NCBI RefSeq assembly: GCF_011047315.1
Contig: NZ_CP049259.1
Coordinates: 806,001-870,000, forward strand
Source of the DNA: Altererythrobacter sp. BO-6
GTDB lineage: Bacteria > Pseudomonadota > Alphaproteobacteria > Sphingomonadales > Sphingomonadaceae
Direction: 5' to 3'
DNA: 64,000 bases
Part shown: piece by piece, positions 1-7,774 of the stretch
How the letters are laid out: every line of letters begins with the position of its first letter
Numbering within the stretch: position 1 is the stretch's first letter
Program-made: the position numbers and the translations under genes
Notes under the pieces: generated by a model
Seen by the model: only the letters and a program-made list of their open reading frames with translations
The model's database searches: none
Told to the model about the DNA's origin: nothing

Positions 1-1
1 G

Positions 2-175
2 CAGTCGCTCGGCATGGTCGAGCAAATCGCCGGCCAGAACGTGGTGGTCAAGGGCGAGGACGAAACGCTGGTGACGCTGCCGGTTAACCTGCTGGCTGCC
101 CATCCCGAAGGTGGGATCATGGCGCTGGCCAATTATGCGGACATCATGGCTGCGCTGGAAGCGGTAGGCGGCTAA
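2..175 (+). CDS. C-terminal fragment of an unidentified protein (5' end outside window)
   Basis: An open frame enters from the left edge and ends at TAA 173-175. It gives about 57 residues ending in ALANYADIMAALEAVGG. The codon usage is like the neighbouring genes and a good terminator follows immediately, so this is the real 3' end of a gene rather than noise. I do not recognise the family from this tail alone. It is convergent with parC. Confidence 0.6.
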   Translation, partial: QSLGMVEQIAGQNVVVKGEDETLVTLPVNLLAAHPEGGIMALANYADIMAALEAVGG

Positions 176-202
176 GCTCGCGCAACCGCTAAGGCATTAT
201 GG

Positions 203-236
203 AGGGGCCGCGGGGACGACCTGCGGCCCTTTCTAT
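203..236 (+). terminator. Intrinsic terminator of the first gene
   Basis: The stem GGGCCGC (205-211) pairs with GCGGCCC (223-229) and is followed by TTTCTATTTT. It lies between the convergent upstream gene and parC and could act in both directions, although the T-run favours the + strand. Confidence 0.75.
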
Positions 237-2563
237 TTTCCGTCGATCCGTTCTTCCTTCGTCGGCGGTGGGCTGAAGCGGTTGTCCTTGGGGAAGCCCT
301 GTGGCGGCAAACGCCCGGCCGCGCCGCGCGCCACCTTCCACTGCCAGATCTCGCTTTCGGTGCGGGTACGATCACCCTTGCCGCCCATCTGCCAGCTGAG
401 CCCTTCGCTCAAGACGAAGGTCGTCGCATCCGACAGGCCGCCGTCGCGATAGCGCTGCAGCGTCACGCCCTGCCCGCGCGCCAGCACCGGCACTTCCTCA
501 AGGTTGAACACCACCAGCTTGCGATTGTCGCCGACGCAGGCGACATGATCATGCCCTTGACCGATCGAATGCACGACATTGAGTTTCGCGCCGTCCTTCA
601 GGTTCACCACCTGGCGACCCTTGCGGGTTTCGGCGAGCAACTCGCTTTCTTCCGCCACGAAACCCTTGCCCGGGGTCGATGCCAGCAGCAGCCGCGCGCC
701 CGGCCGGTGCACCACCATGCCGGCGATCCCGGTTTCGGCCTCCAAGTCGACCATCGACTGCACCGGCTCGCCAAAGCCGCGTGCGCCCGGCAGCTTGTCC
801 GCGCCAAGCGTGTAGAAACGGCCGTTTTCGGCGGCGATCAGGATCTTGTCCGTGGTCTGCGCGTGGGCGATGAAAGCCAGCCCATCGCCTTCCTTGTATT
901 TGAATTCCTGGTCGAGCGGCACATGCCCGCTCGCCGCACGGATCCAGCCCTTTTGCGACAGGATCACCGTGACCGGCGCCTTTTCGATCATCGCGTCCAT
1001 GCTGAATTCAACCGCGGGCGCAGCTTCCTCGATCCGCGTGCGGCGTTTGCCCAGTGCGGTATCTTCGGCATACTCCTTGCGCAGATTGCCAAGGTCGCGC
1101 TTGAGCCGCGTGCGCTGGCGGGCCGGACTTTCCAGCAGCTTGTTGAGCTCGTCCTGCTCTTTCAGCAGGTCTTCCTTCTCCTGCCGCAGCTCCATTTCCT
1201 CAAGCTTGCGAAGTGAGCGAAGCCGCATGTTGAGGATGGCTTCGGCCTGCCGGTCAGTGAGGCTGAATTCCTCCATCATCACCGCCTTGGGATCATCCTC
1301 GTAACGGATGATCTCGATCACCCGGTCAAGGTTGAGGAAAGCGATGATATAGCCTTCGACCAGCTCCAGCCGCCGCGCGATCTGGTCAAGCCGGTGGCGG
1401 CTGCGCCGCTGCAAGATGTCGATCTGGCTGGCGACCCAGTTTTGCAGCAGCTCTTTCAGCCCCATCACCATCGGTGTGCGGCTGGCGTCAAGCACGTTGA
1501 GGTTGAGCCCGAAGCGGGTTTCGAGATCGGTCAGCTTGAAGACCGATTCCTTGAGCAGTTCGGGATCGACATTGCGGCTGCGCGGCACCAGCACGATGCG
1601 GATCTGCTCGTCGCTCTCGTCGCGCACATCCTCCAGGATCGGCACTTTCTTGTCGGCGATCGCCTGCGCGATCTGCTCGATCAGCTTGCCCTTCTGCACC
1701 TGGTAGGGGATTTCGGAGATCACCAGCTGCCACTGCCCGCCGCCCAGCCGCTCAATCCCGGCGTCGCGGTCGGCCGCGTCCTTCGCCTCTGCCGCATGGA
1801 ACACACCGCGCACGCGGAAGCTGCCGCGTCCGGTCTCGTAAGCGTTCGAAATAACGTCCCGGCTGTCGATGATCTGCCCGCCGGTCGGGAAATCAGGACC
1901 CTGGAAAAGCTCCATCAGCCGCGCGTGTTCGACGTGCGGGTTGTCGATCAGCTCCAGCGTGGCGTCGATGATTTCGGCGACGTTGTGGCTCGGGATATTG
2001 GTCGCCATGCCCACCGCGATGCCGCTGGCGCCATTGGCCAGCAGGTTGGGGAACAGGCCGGGGAAAATCTCCGGCTCCTGCTCCTCGCCATTATAGGTCG
2101 GGATGAAATCGACCGTGCCTTCGTCGAGCCCCGCCATCAGCTGCAACGCGGTCTTGGTCAGGCGCGCTTCGGTGTAGCGATAGGCGGCGGCGTTATCGCC
2201 GTCGATATTGCCGAAATTGCCCTGCCCTTCGACCAGCGGGTATCTGAGCGCGAAATCCTGTGCCAAGCGGACCATGGCGTCATAGACCGAGGCATCGCCA
2301 TGCGGGTGGTATTTTCCGATCACGTCGCCGACGACGCGGGCGGACTTCTTGAAAGCGGAATTGGGATCGAGCTTCAACTGCCGCATCGCCCAAAGCAGGC
2401 GGCGGTGGACCGGCTTGAGCCCATCGCGCAGGTCGGGCAGCGAACGCGCGGTAATGGTCGACAACGCATAGACGAGATAGCGTTCTTCCAGCGCGGAATC
2501 GAACGGCGCATCGACAATCGCGTCAAAGGGATCGGGCTCGGTCATTTCGGTAACGTCAGGCAT
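233..2563 (-). CDS. parC: DNA topoisomerase IV subunit A (ParC)
   Basis: ParC binds and cleaves DNA in the topoisomerase IV heterotetramer that decatenates replicated chromosomes; the partner ParE is not in this window. The 776-residue length fits. The N-terminal winged-helix/tower region has [14 protein letters not shown] (about 42-55) and the quinolone-determining loop [13 protein letters not shown] (about 83-95). The active-site tyrosine is Tyr130 in [12 protein letters not shown] coiled-coil tower follows, then a C-terminal beta-pinwheel with degenerate blades. GyrA is the main alternative, but a full GyrA box (QRRGGKG) is not seen, which favours ParC. In the QRDR the position usually occupied by Ser in E. 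coli ParC is Ala91. Confidence 0.95.
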   Translation of the reverse strand: MPDVTEMTEPDPFDAIVDAPFDSALEERYLVYALSTITARSLPDLRDGLKPVHRRLLWAMRQLKLDPNSAFKKSARVVGDVIGKYHPHGDASVYDAMVRLAQDFALRYPLVEGQGNFGNIDGDNAAAYRYTEARLTKTALQLMAGLDEGTVDFIPTYNGEEQEPEIFPGLFPNLLANGASGIAVGMATNIPSHNVAEIIDATLELIDNPHVEHARLMELFQGPDFPTGGQIIDSRDVISNAYETGRGSFRVRGVFHAAEAKDAADRDAGIERLGGGQWQLVISEIPYQVQKGKLIEQIAQAIADKKVPILEDVRDESDEQIRIVLVPRSRNVDPELLKESVFKLTDLETRFGLNLNVLDASRTPMVMGLKELLQNWVASQIDILQRRSRHRLDQIARRLELVEGYIIAFLNLDRVIEIIRYEDDPKAVMMEEFSLTDRQAEAILNMRLRSLRKLEEMELRQEKEDLLKEQDELNKLLESPARQRTRLKRDLGNLRKEYAEDTALGKRRTRIEEAAPAVEFSMDAMIEKAPVTVILSQKGWIRAASGHVPLDQEFKYKEGDGLAFIAHAQTTDKILIAAENGRFYTLGADKLPGARGFGEPVQSMVDLEAETGIAGMVVHRPGARLLLASTPGKGFVAEESELLAETRKGRQVVNLKDGAKLNVVHSIGQGHDHVACVGDNRKLVVFNLEEVPVLARGQGVTLQRYRDGGLSDATTFVLSEGLSWQMGGKGDRTRTESEIWQWKVARGAAGRLPPQGFPKDNRFSPPPTKEERIDGK

Positions 2564-2623
2564 CGCTCACGCGCTTAGCAACGCGCGCGCGCGAGGAGAG
2601 GCGTTTCCACAGGGAAACGCCGA

Positions 2624-3406
2624 TTAGCCGTATTTTGCCCGATCGTTCCGCATTGCCGCGATTTCCTCTCTCAGCGCGCGCAATTCGCGCAGGATTTCCT
2701 CGCGTTCGTCATGGGCTTCCTCATCCGCAGCTTCAGACATTGCGTTGACGATCACACCGATGAACAGGTTGAGCACGATGAAGCTGGTGACCAGGATAAA
2801 GGGAACAAAGAACACCCATGCGGCGGGATAGACCTCCATCACCGGCCGCACGATCCCCATCGACCAGCTTTCCAACGTCATCACCTGAAACAGCGAATAG
2901 AGCGAAGCGCCGAGCGTGCCGAACCATTCGGGAAAGGCCGCGCCGAACAGTTTCGTTGCCATCACCGCGCTAATGTAGAAGAGCAACAGCAGCATCACGA
3001 CCACCGTGCCGATGCTGGGGATAGCGCTGAACAAGCCGACAATCACCTTGCGCATGCTCGGAACGACGGAGATCAGTCGCAAGGCGCGCAGGATACGCAG
3101 CGCACGCAGCACGGAGAACTGCTGGCTTGCCGGCACCAGCGCGACCGCGACGATCACGAAATCGAAGACGTTCCAACCATTGCGGAAAAAGGCCAGGCGA
3201 TAGACAAACAACTTGATTGCAAGCTCGACGACGAAAATGGCGATCGCCGCGCGGTCGAGCGCCGCAATCAGCGTGCCGAAGCGCGCCATCGCAGCAGGCC
3301 AGGTTTCCAGCCCTAGCCCGATCGCATTGATAACAATGATGGTGATGATTGCCCGCTCGAAATAGCGGGACTCGACCAATTGCCGCATGCACTCACGCAG
3401 GCTCAT
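2624..3406 (-). CDS. Voltage-gated sodium channel of the NaChBac (BacNav) family
   Basis: This is a single 6-TM channel subunit of 260 residues that should tetramerise into a voltage-gated Na+ channel of the inner membrane. The S4 sensor has arginines every third residue at 101, 104, 107 and 110 (RALRILRALR). The pore carries the selectivity filter TLESWSM (177-183), the BacNav signature. S6 is FIVLNLFIGVIVNAM, and an acidic/basic coiled coil (about 228-252) follows as in the family's C-terminal tetramerisation helix. I chose ATG 3406 because the longer frame would run into the ferredoxin gene. It lies 43 bp behind the ferredoxin gene on the same strand, so co-transcription is likely, but a functional link is only inference. 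Confidence 0.92.
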   Translation of the reverse strand: MSLRECMRQLVESRYFERAIITIIVINAIGLGLETWPAAMARFGTLIAALDRAAIAIFVVELAIKLFVYRLAFFRNGWNVFDFVIVAVALVPASQQFSVLRALRILRALRLISVVPSMRKVIVGLFSAIPSIGTVVVMLLLLFYISAVMATKLFGAAFPEWFGTLGASLYSLFQVMTLESWSMGIVRPVMEVYPAAWVFFVPFILVTSFIVLNLFIGVIVNAMSEAADEEAHDEREEILRELRALREEIAAMRNDRAKYG

Positions 3407-3449
3407 CTTATGCCGCTCCAATTCTTGAAAGCCCCTTTTGGACGAGCTG

Positions 3450-3785
3450 TCACATCCGCCGCATGTCGTGCGCTTCGGCGGGCACCGATACGGCCAACCC
3501 GTCAAGCTCCGGCGTCAGCTCGATCTGGCAACTGAGGCGGCTGGTGCGGCGCACCCCGGCGGCGAAATCGAGCATGTCCTCTTCTTCCTCGCTCGCTGGC
3601 GGCAACTGGTCGAACCATTCGCCGTCGACGATCACATGGCAGGTGGAGCACGCCATCTGGCCTTCGCAAGTCCCCTCCAGCGGCAAGCCGAGCGACTGCC
3701 CCAATTCGAGCAATGACTGGCCAGGCTCGCCCGTGCCTTCGGTGACATTGCCCTGCATGTCGGAAAAGCGGACCTTGATGCTCAC
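3450..3785 (-). CDS. [2Fe-2S] ferredoxin, adrenodoxin type
   Basis: This is an electron carrier of about 111 residues. The cluster ligands are visible as C-x5-C-x2-C in GTCEGQMACSTC, with the fourth Cys further on in RLSCQIE. That spacing is typical of ISC-type/adrenodoxin ferredoxins that feed electrons to Fe-S cluster assembly or monooxygenases. The start is GTG 3785, whose bases overlap the TGA of the upstream cysteine desulfurase (GTGA), so translation is probably coupled. Being co-encoded with two NifS-like enzymes makes cluster assembly or sulfur transfer the likely role. A longer ATG-initiated frame exists inside the desulfurase gene but adds no ferredoxin homology. Confidence 0.9.
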   Translation of the reverse strand: MSIKVRFSDMQGNVTEGTGEPGQSLLELGQSLGLPLEGTCEGQMACSTCHVIVDGEWFDQLPPASEEEEDMLDFAAGVRRTSRLSCQIELTPELDGLAVSVPAEAHDMRRM

Positions 3786-4858
3786 GCCAATTGCTCCTTC
3801 GCGGCTGCGTTGATCGCCTGCGCGGCGCACTCGATCTCGTCAAGCGTGGTGTACCGCCCGAAACCGAGCCGGATAGAGCTTTTGGCCTCACGGTCGCTGA
3901 GCCCGATCGCTTTCAGCACATGGCTTGGCCGGCCCGATCCGCTGGCGCACGCCGACCCAGCGCTGAACATGACATCACGGCAGTCGGACATCAGCCGCGC
4001 AACATCAAGTCCGTCGCGCCGGATGTTGAGATTGCCATGCCAGCGCGCCTCTACAGTGCCGTTGAGTGTCCAGTCGGCGAACAGTTCGCGCGCGCGGTTC
4101 CACAGCGCTTCGACATGCGCCGCATCCTCGCCCATACGCTCCTGCGCCAGCGCTGCCGCTGCACCGAAACCGGCGATCAGCGCGGGAGACAGCGTGCCCG
4201 AACGCAGGCCCGCTTCCTGCCCGCCGCCGGTCTGCTGTTCGGTCAGGCTCACCCCGTCGCGGACCCATAGCGCGCCTACGCCCTTGGGCCCGTGGAGCTT
4301 GTGCGCGCTGACCGCGATCATGTCAGCGCCGGTAATTTCGATCTTGCCGTAAGCCTGCACTGCATCGACCAGGTAAAGCGCGCCAAGTTCTTTCGCGCGG
4401 CGGTGCCATTCCACCGTCGGCTGGATCGTCCCGATCTCGTTATTGACCTGCATCACGCACACCAGCCGCACATCATTGGGCAGGTCCTGCGCGGTGCTGC
4501 ACTGGCCCTCTTTCGAGACGTTGAGGATGTGCGCCGCGCCCAGCGCCTGTGCGGTATCGAGCACCGCAGCGTGCTCGATCGCGCTGACCGACACACTGCC
4601 GCCGATTCCGCTGCCCCGGATCGCAAGATTGATCGCCTCGGTCGCGCCGCTGGTGAAGATGATTTCGCCGCCCGGCGGGAACAGCGCGGCGACCTTGTCG
4701 CGCGCCACCTCGATCGCTGCGGCGGCCATGCGCCCCATGCGGTGGGGGCTGTGCGGATTGCCAAAGCCGGTGCCGTCCGGCCCATCGAGCCAGCGCAGCA
4801 TCGCATCGCGCGCTTCGGGCGCAAGCGGAGTGGTCGCCTGGTAATCGAGGTAGATCAT
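3782..4858 (-). CDS. Cysteine desulfurase (NifS/IscS-like), second of a tandem pair
   Basis: This is a PLP enzyme that removes sulfur from cysteine as an enzyme-bound persulfide for Fe-S clusters or thio-cofactors. The N-terminus reads MIYLDYQATTP, the class V aminotransferase start. The PLP lysine lies in SAHKLHGPKG, and the sulfur-accepting Cys in SAGSACASGSG. Length is 358 residues, slightly shorter than IscS (about 400). ATG 4858 is chosen because it starts at this motif, forms ATGA with the upstream stop, and has GGAG 9 nt ahead. A TTG 15 nt further upstream is the alternative. It shares the active-site features of its upstream neighbour but is clearly diverged from it. Confidence 0.9.
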   Translation of the reverse strand: MIYLDYQATTPLAPEARDAMLRWLDGPDGTGFGNPHSPHRMGRMAAAAIEVARDKVAALFPPGGEIIFTSGATEAINLAIRGSGIGGSVSVSAIEHAAVLDTAQALGAAHILNVSKEGQCSTAQDLPNDVRLVCVMQVNNEIGTIQPTVEWHRRAKELGALYLVDAVQAYGKIEITGADMIAVSAHKLHGPKGVGALWVRDGVSLTEQQTGGGQEAGLRSGTLSPALIAGFGAAAALAQERMGEDAAHVEALWNRARELFADWTLNGTVEARWHGNLNIRRDGLDVARLMSDCRDVMFSAGSACASGSGRPSHVLKAIGLSDREAKSSIRLGFGRYTTLDEIECAAQAINAAAKEQLA

Positions 4859-5844
4859 GTAATCGATCTCCAAGCCTCAGCGAATTTACCGAGATCATCC
4901 GGCGTGGTGTTCCAGCCGATGCTGACGCGGATCGTGCGAGCCGCCACCTCATCCGGGACGCCGAAAGCGTCGAGCACGCGGCTTTTCTTGAGCGTTCCAG
5001 AGGAGCACGCGCTTCCCGCTGACACCGCAAAACCCATGGCGTCCAAGCGGATAAGCAGCGCCTGGGCGGACATGGTCGGGTGGGCCAGGGCAAAGATGTA
5101 ATCGTTCTGATCACCAAAGCGCAGCACATTCTCGCACAGGCCGTCAGCAAACTTCGCGCGGTCGGCAAATGTCGTCTGCCATTTGCCCGCTTCCAGCGCC
5201 GCGGCCATTCCCAGCGCCGCAGGCATGTTCTCCGTGCCTTGGCGATAGCCACGCTCATGCCCGCCAATGGGTTCTAGCATCGCGAAATCCCTGACCAGCA
5301 GCGCGCCAATCCCGATCGGCCCGCCGAACTTGTGGGCGGACACGACGATCATGTCGGCATCAGGAATTTCAAGCTTTCCAGCGCTTTGCGCGCAATCCGA
5401 AAGCAGCAGCGCGCCGGAAGAACGGATCGTTTCCGCCATTGCCGACACCGGATTGATGACTCCGGTTTCGGAATTCACATGCTGGATAGCGAGGATGCAG
5501 CTTTCGTCGAATGCAGTGTCGTCTGAAAACAACTCAGCATCCGGCGAAGCGCGAAACACCGCGTCGTGCTCAACCGCACTGACAATGCGCCGCTCCACCT
5601 TCGCGCGGTTCAGCGCGATCCACAGCGCCTCGCTCGCGCCGCTGGCGAAGATCAGCTCGCCGTCCCATTTGAGCGCCACCTTGATCCGCTCGCGCGCATC
5701 CTCCAGCGCGGCCTTGGCGCGTCGTCCTTCAGCATGCGGGCTCGACGGATTGGCCCAGATCCGGGATCCCTCGTCCATCGCCGCTTTAGCTTCGGGACGC
5801 AGCGGGCTGGTGGCGGCATGATCGAGATAGATACGCGGCGAAAT
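4855..5844 (-). CDS. Cysteine desulfurase (NifS/IscS-like), first of a tandem pair; apparent ATT start
   Basis: A PLP-dependent cysteine desulfurase. The PLP lysine is in SAHKFGGPIG and the catalytic Cys in SAGSACSSGTLKKSR. The first ATG (5778) would give MDEGSRIW and cut off the conserved N-terminal strand. Reading further upstream in frame gives SPRIYLDHAATSPLRPEA, exactly the family's N-terminus. No in-frame ATG, GTG, TTG or CTG lies between the upstream TAA and that motif. An ATT at 5844-5842 has GAGG 7 nt before it, so I place the start there. It is divergent from the alpha/beta hydrolase at 5954. The enzyme call is firm; the start is an inference. Confidence 0.85.
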   Translation of the reverse strand: MSPRIYLDHAATSPLRPEAKAAMDEGSRIWANPSSPHAEGRRAKAALEDARERIKVALKWDGELIFASGASEALWIALNRAKVERRIVSAVEHDAVFRASPDAELFSDDTAFDESCILAIQHVNSETGVINPVSAMAETIRSSGALLLSDCAQSAGKLEIPDADMIVVSAHKFGGPIGIGALLVRDFAMLEPIGGHERGYRQGTENMPAALGMAAALEAGKWQTTFADRAKFADGLCENVLRFGDQNDYIFALAHPTMSAQALLIRLDAMGFAVSAGSACSSGTLKKSRVLDAFGVPDEVAARTIRVSIGWNTTPDDLGKFAEAWRSIT

Positions 5845-5953
5845 GAGGCAGCCTCGGCTATGGTTATCGCAATTGCGAATTTTCGAACCGACACTATATA
5901 GGCCGGCAAACGCGGCGTGCCAGTTCCGGCGCGGCCCATCAACAGGTTACACG

Positions 5954-6610
5954 ATGCCATCAGTCATCTTTCCCGGCCCCGAAGGCCGCCTCGAAGGTCG
6001 TTTCTCCCCGCCACCGCGCCCCCGCGCGCCGGTCGCCATGATCCTGCACCCGCATCCCGAAGGCGGCGGCACGATGAATGACCGCATCGTCCAGCGGCTG
6101 TACAAGACCTTTGCCGACCGCGGCTTTGCCACACTGCGCTTCAACTTCCGCGGTGTCGGCCGCAGCCAGGGCAGCTTTGACAACGGCATTGGCGAGCTGA
6201 GCGACGCTGCGTCGGCGCTCGACTGGGTGCAGTCGATCCACCCGGAGGCGCAGACCACCTGGGTAGCCGGATACAGCTTCGGCGCGCTGATCGGAATGCA
6301 GCTGCTGATGCGCCGCCCCGAAGTGCGCGGCTTCATCTCGGTCGCTCCGCCCGCAAACATGTATGATTTCAGCTTCCTCGCCCCCTGCCCCGCTTCGGGC
6401 ATCTTCATCCAGGGTGCGGCGGATACTGTGGTGCAGCCGATTGCAGTGCAGAAGCTGGTCGACAAGCTGCGCACACAGAAGCACATCACCATCCATCACG
6501 AGGAAATCCCGCGCGCCAATCACTTCTTCGAAAACGAGCTCGAAGACCTGATGGCCTCGGTCGACAACTACCTCGATTTCCGCTTGCACCCCGACTGCCC
6601 GATCAAGTGA
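5954..6610 (+). CDS. Alpha/beta hydrolase (COG2945-like)
   Basis: A small cytoplasmic serine hydrolase of 218 residues without a signal peptide. The nucleophile elbow is GYSFGAL (G-x-S-x-G), an oxyanion-side motif HPHPEGGGTMND lies near residues 29-40, and a late Asp/His pair fits GAADTVVQP and NHFFENE. The substrate cannot be told from sequence; the family includes esterases and peptidase-like enzymes. ATG 5954 is preferred over an upstream ATG because it starts at the conserved PSVIFPGPEGRLEGR and is preceded by ACAGG. It is divergent from the desulfurase operon. Confidence 0.85.
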   Translation: MPSVIFPGPEGRLEGRFSPPPRPRAPVAMILHPHPEGGGTMNDRIVQRLYKTFADRGFATLRFNFRGVGRSQGSFDNGIGELSDAASALDWVQSIHPEAQTTWVAGYSFGALIGMQLLMRRPEVRGFISVAPPANMYDFSFLAPCPASGIFIQGAADTVVQPIAVQKLVDKLRTQKHITIHHEEIPRANHFFENELEDLMASVDNYLDFRLHPDCPIK

Positions 6611-6691
6611 TCGGGCTGGGTCGCCGCCCCGCCAAAGCAAACCCTCGCTGCCAAAGGTCTTGATTGGCAACGCGAAATATCTTGCCCTATA

Positions 6692-6710
6692 AATGTTATG
6701 TTGTAACATT
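6692..6710. promoter_or_regulatory. Perfect 7-bp inverted repeat upstream of tonB (candidate operator)
   Basis: AATGTTA (6692-6698) and TAACATT (6704-6710) are separated by TGTTG in an AT-rich patch 75 bp ahead of the tonB start. The half-site resembles those of alphaproteobacterial metal regulators such as Zur (AATGTTATAACATT type), but here the halves are 5 bp apart. The regulator assignment is therefore only a guess. Confidence 0.35.
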
Positions 6711-6784
6711 ATGCTTACGGAGTCGCCTCCGTAACAGAGCATAAAGCCAGCACTGGCGGCCCAGTGGAAAGAGAGGAGCCGCTT

Positions 6785-7460
6785 ATGGCATTTACAGACC
6801 CCCCTGTCGCTCAAGCAGCGCGGCGCCGGCATGGCCGGGGCGCTGATCATCCCCGGCGCGCTTGGCGCGTTGTTCATCTCAAGCCTGGCCGTTACCGGCG
6901 TCGTCAAATTGCCGCCCATGCCGCGTCCACAAGGCGTAAACATACCCCTGTCCCCGCCGCCACCGCCGCCCGAACCGGAACAGGCAAAGTCCGAACGGGC
7001 GACCAGCAATTCGCAAGTCTACTCACCGCCGCGCAGGCTCGATGTGACAAAGCCCGACTTCACAATCGACACCACCGAAGTCCTGCCACCGCCGGGCGAC
7101 CGGATCGACACGATCGTGCTGCCCCCGCTCGATGATATCGGGCCACCGGTCCGCTTGCCATACAAGCCGGTTGGCGTGAGCCCGCGCAATGATCCGGGAA
7201 GCTGGGTGACGGCCGACGACTATCGTTCAAGCTGGATCAACCGCGAACTGACCGGCAGTGCGAAGTTCGACCTGGCGATTGCGCCCAATGGCCGGGTGAC
7301 CGGATGCCGGATCACCCAGTCGACCGGTCACTCGGCGCTGGATGAAGCCACCTGCGCCCTGATCGCCAAACGTGCGCGCTTTACCCCGGCCACCGATGCG
7401 GCGGGCAAACCCGTTGCTGGCAGCTATTCGAGCTCGATCCGCTGGGTCCTGCCCGACTAA
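6785..7460 (+). pseudogene. TonB family energy transducer with apparent +1 frameshift near the N-terminus
   Basis: TonB proteins transmit the proton motive force to outer-membrane receptors. The C-terminal part shows the TonB domain: NGRVTGCRITQSTG, LDEATCALIAKRARFTPA and a terminal SSSIRWVLPD. Upstream is a proline-rich periplasmic spacer (PLSPPPPPPEPEQ) and a hydrophobic anchor (ALIIPGALGALFISSLAVTG). The best start is ATG 6785, 6 nt after GGAG, but its frame (MAFTDPPVAQ) does not continue into the anchor. Removing one C from the C6 run at 6799-6804 gives MAFTDPLSLKQRGAGMAGA, a natural TonB N-terminus. Otherwise translation could begin at ATG 6831. Either the read has an error or the gene is slightly damaged. 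It is monocistronic. Confidence 0.8.
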
Positions 7461-7657
7461 TCCTGCTGAACCCGGTCGAGCGGCGCATCGCCGCTCGCAT
7501 CGGGCAGCGTCCAGATCAGGACGTTGACAATCGCGATCACCGCCAGCAGCACCATCAGCAGCGGTTGTTTGAGCGGAACCCCGCGCCGCCACAGCACGAA
7601 TGCGCCCACCAGCAATGTGCCGGCTGCCAACATTACGATCGATAGCACCAGGTTCAT
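7457..7657 (-). CDS. Small two-TM membrane protein of unknown function
   Basis: This encodes 66 residues with two hydrophobic stretches (LVLSIVMLAAGTLLVGAFVLW and PLLMVLLAVIAIVNVLIWTL) and a short charged tail. ATG 7657 has GGAG upstream at proper distance; a longer frame to 7705 has no conserved look. Its 3' end overlaps the end of tonB by 4 bp, convergently. It is divergent from the DUF885 gene. I do not recognise a family. Confidence 0.7.
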   Translation of the reverse strand: MNLVLSIVMLAAGTLLVGAFVLWRRGVPLKQPLLMVLLAVIAIVNVLIWTLPDASGDAPLDRVQQD

Positions 7658-7774
7658 TGTCGGCTCCTTCCTTAGCGCCGATAGCGCATGCACTCCGCCC
7701 TGCAAACCGGAGACAGGACGATACCCTCAAGTGCGGAATTGACTCGCTGAATCCGGCAGCTAACACCCTCGCCC

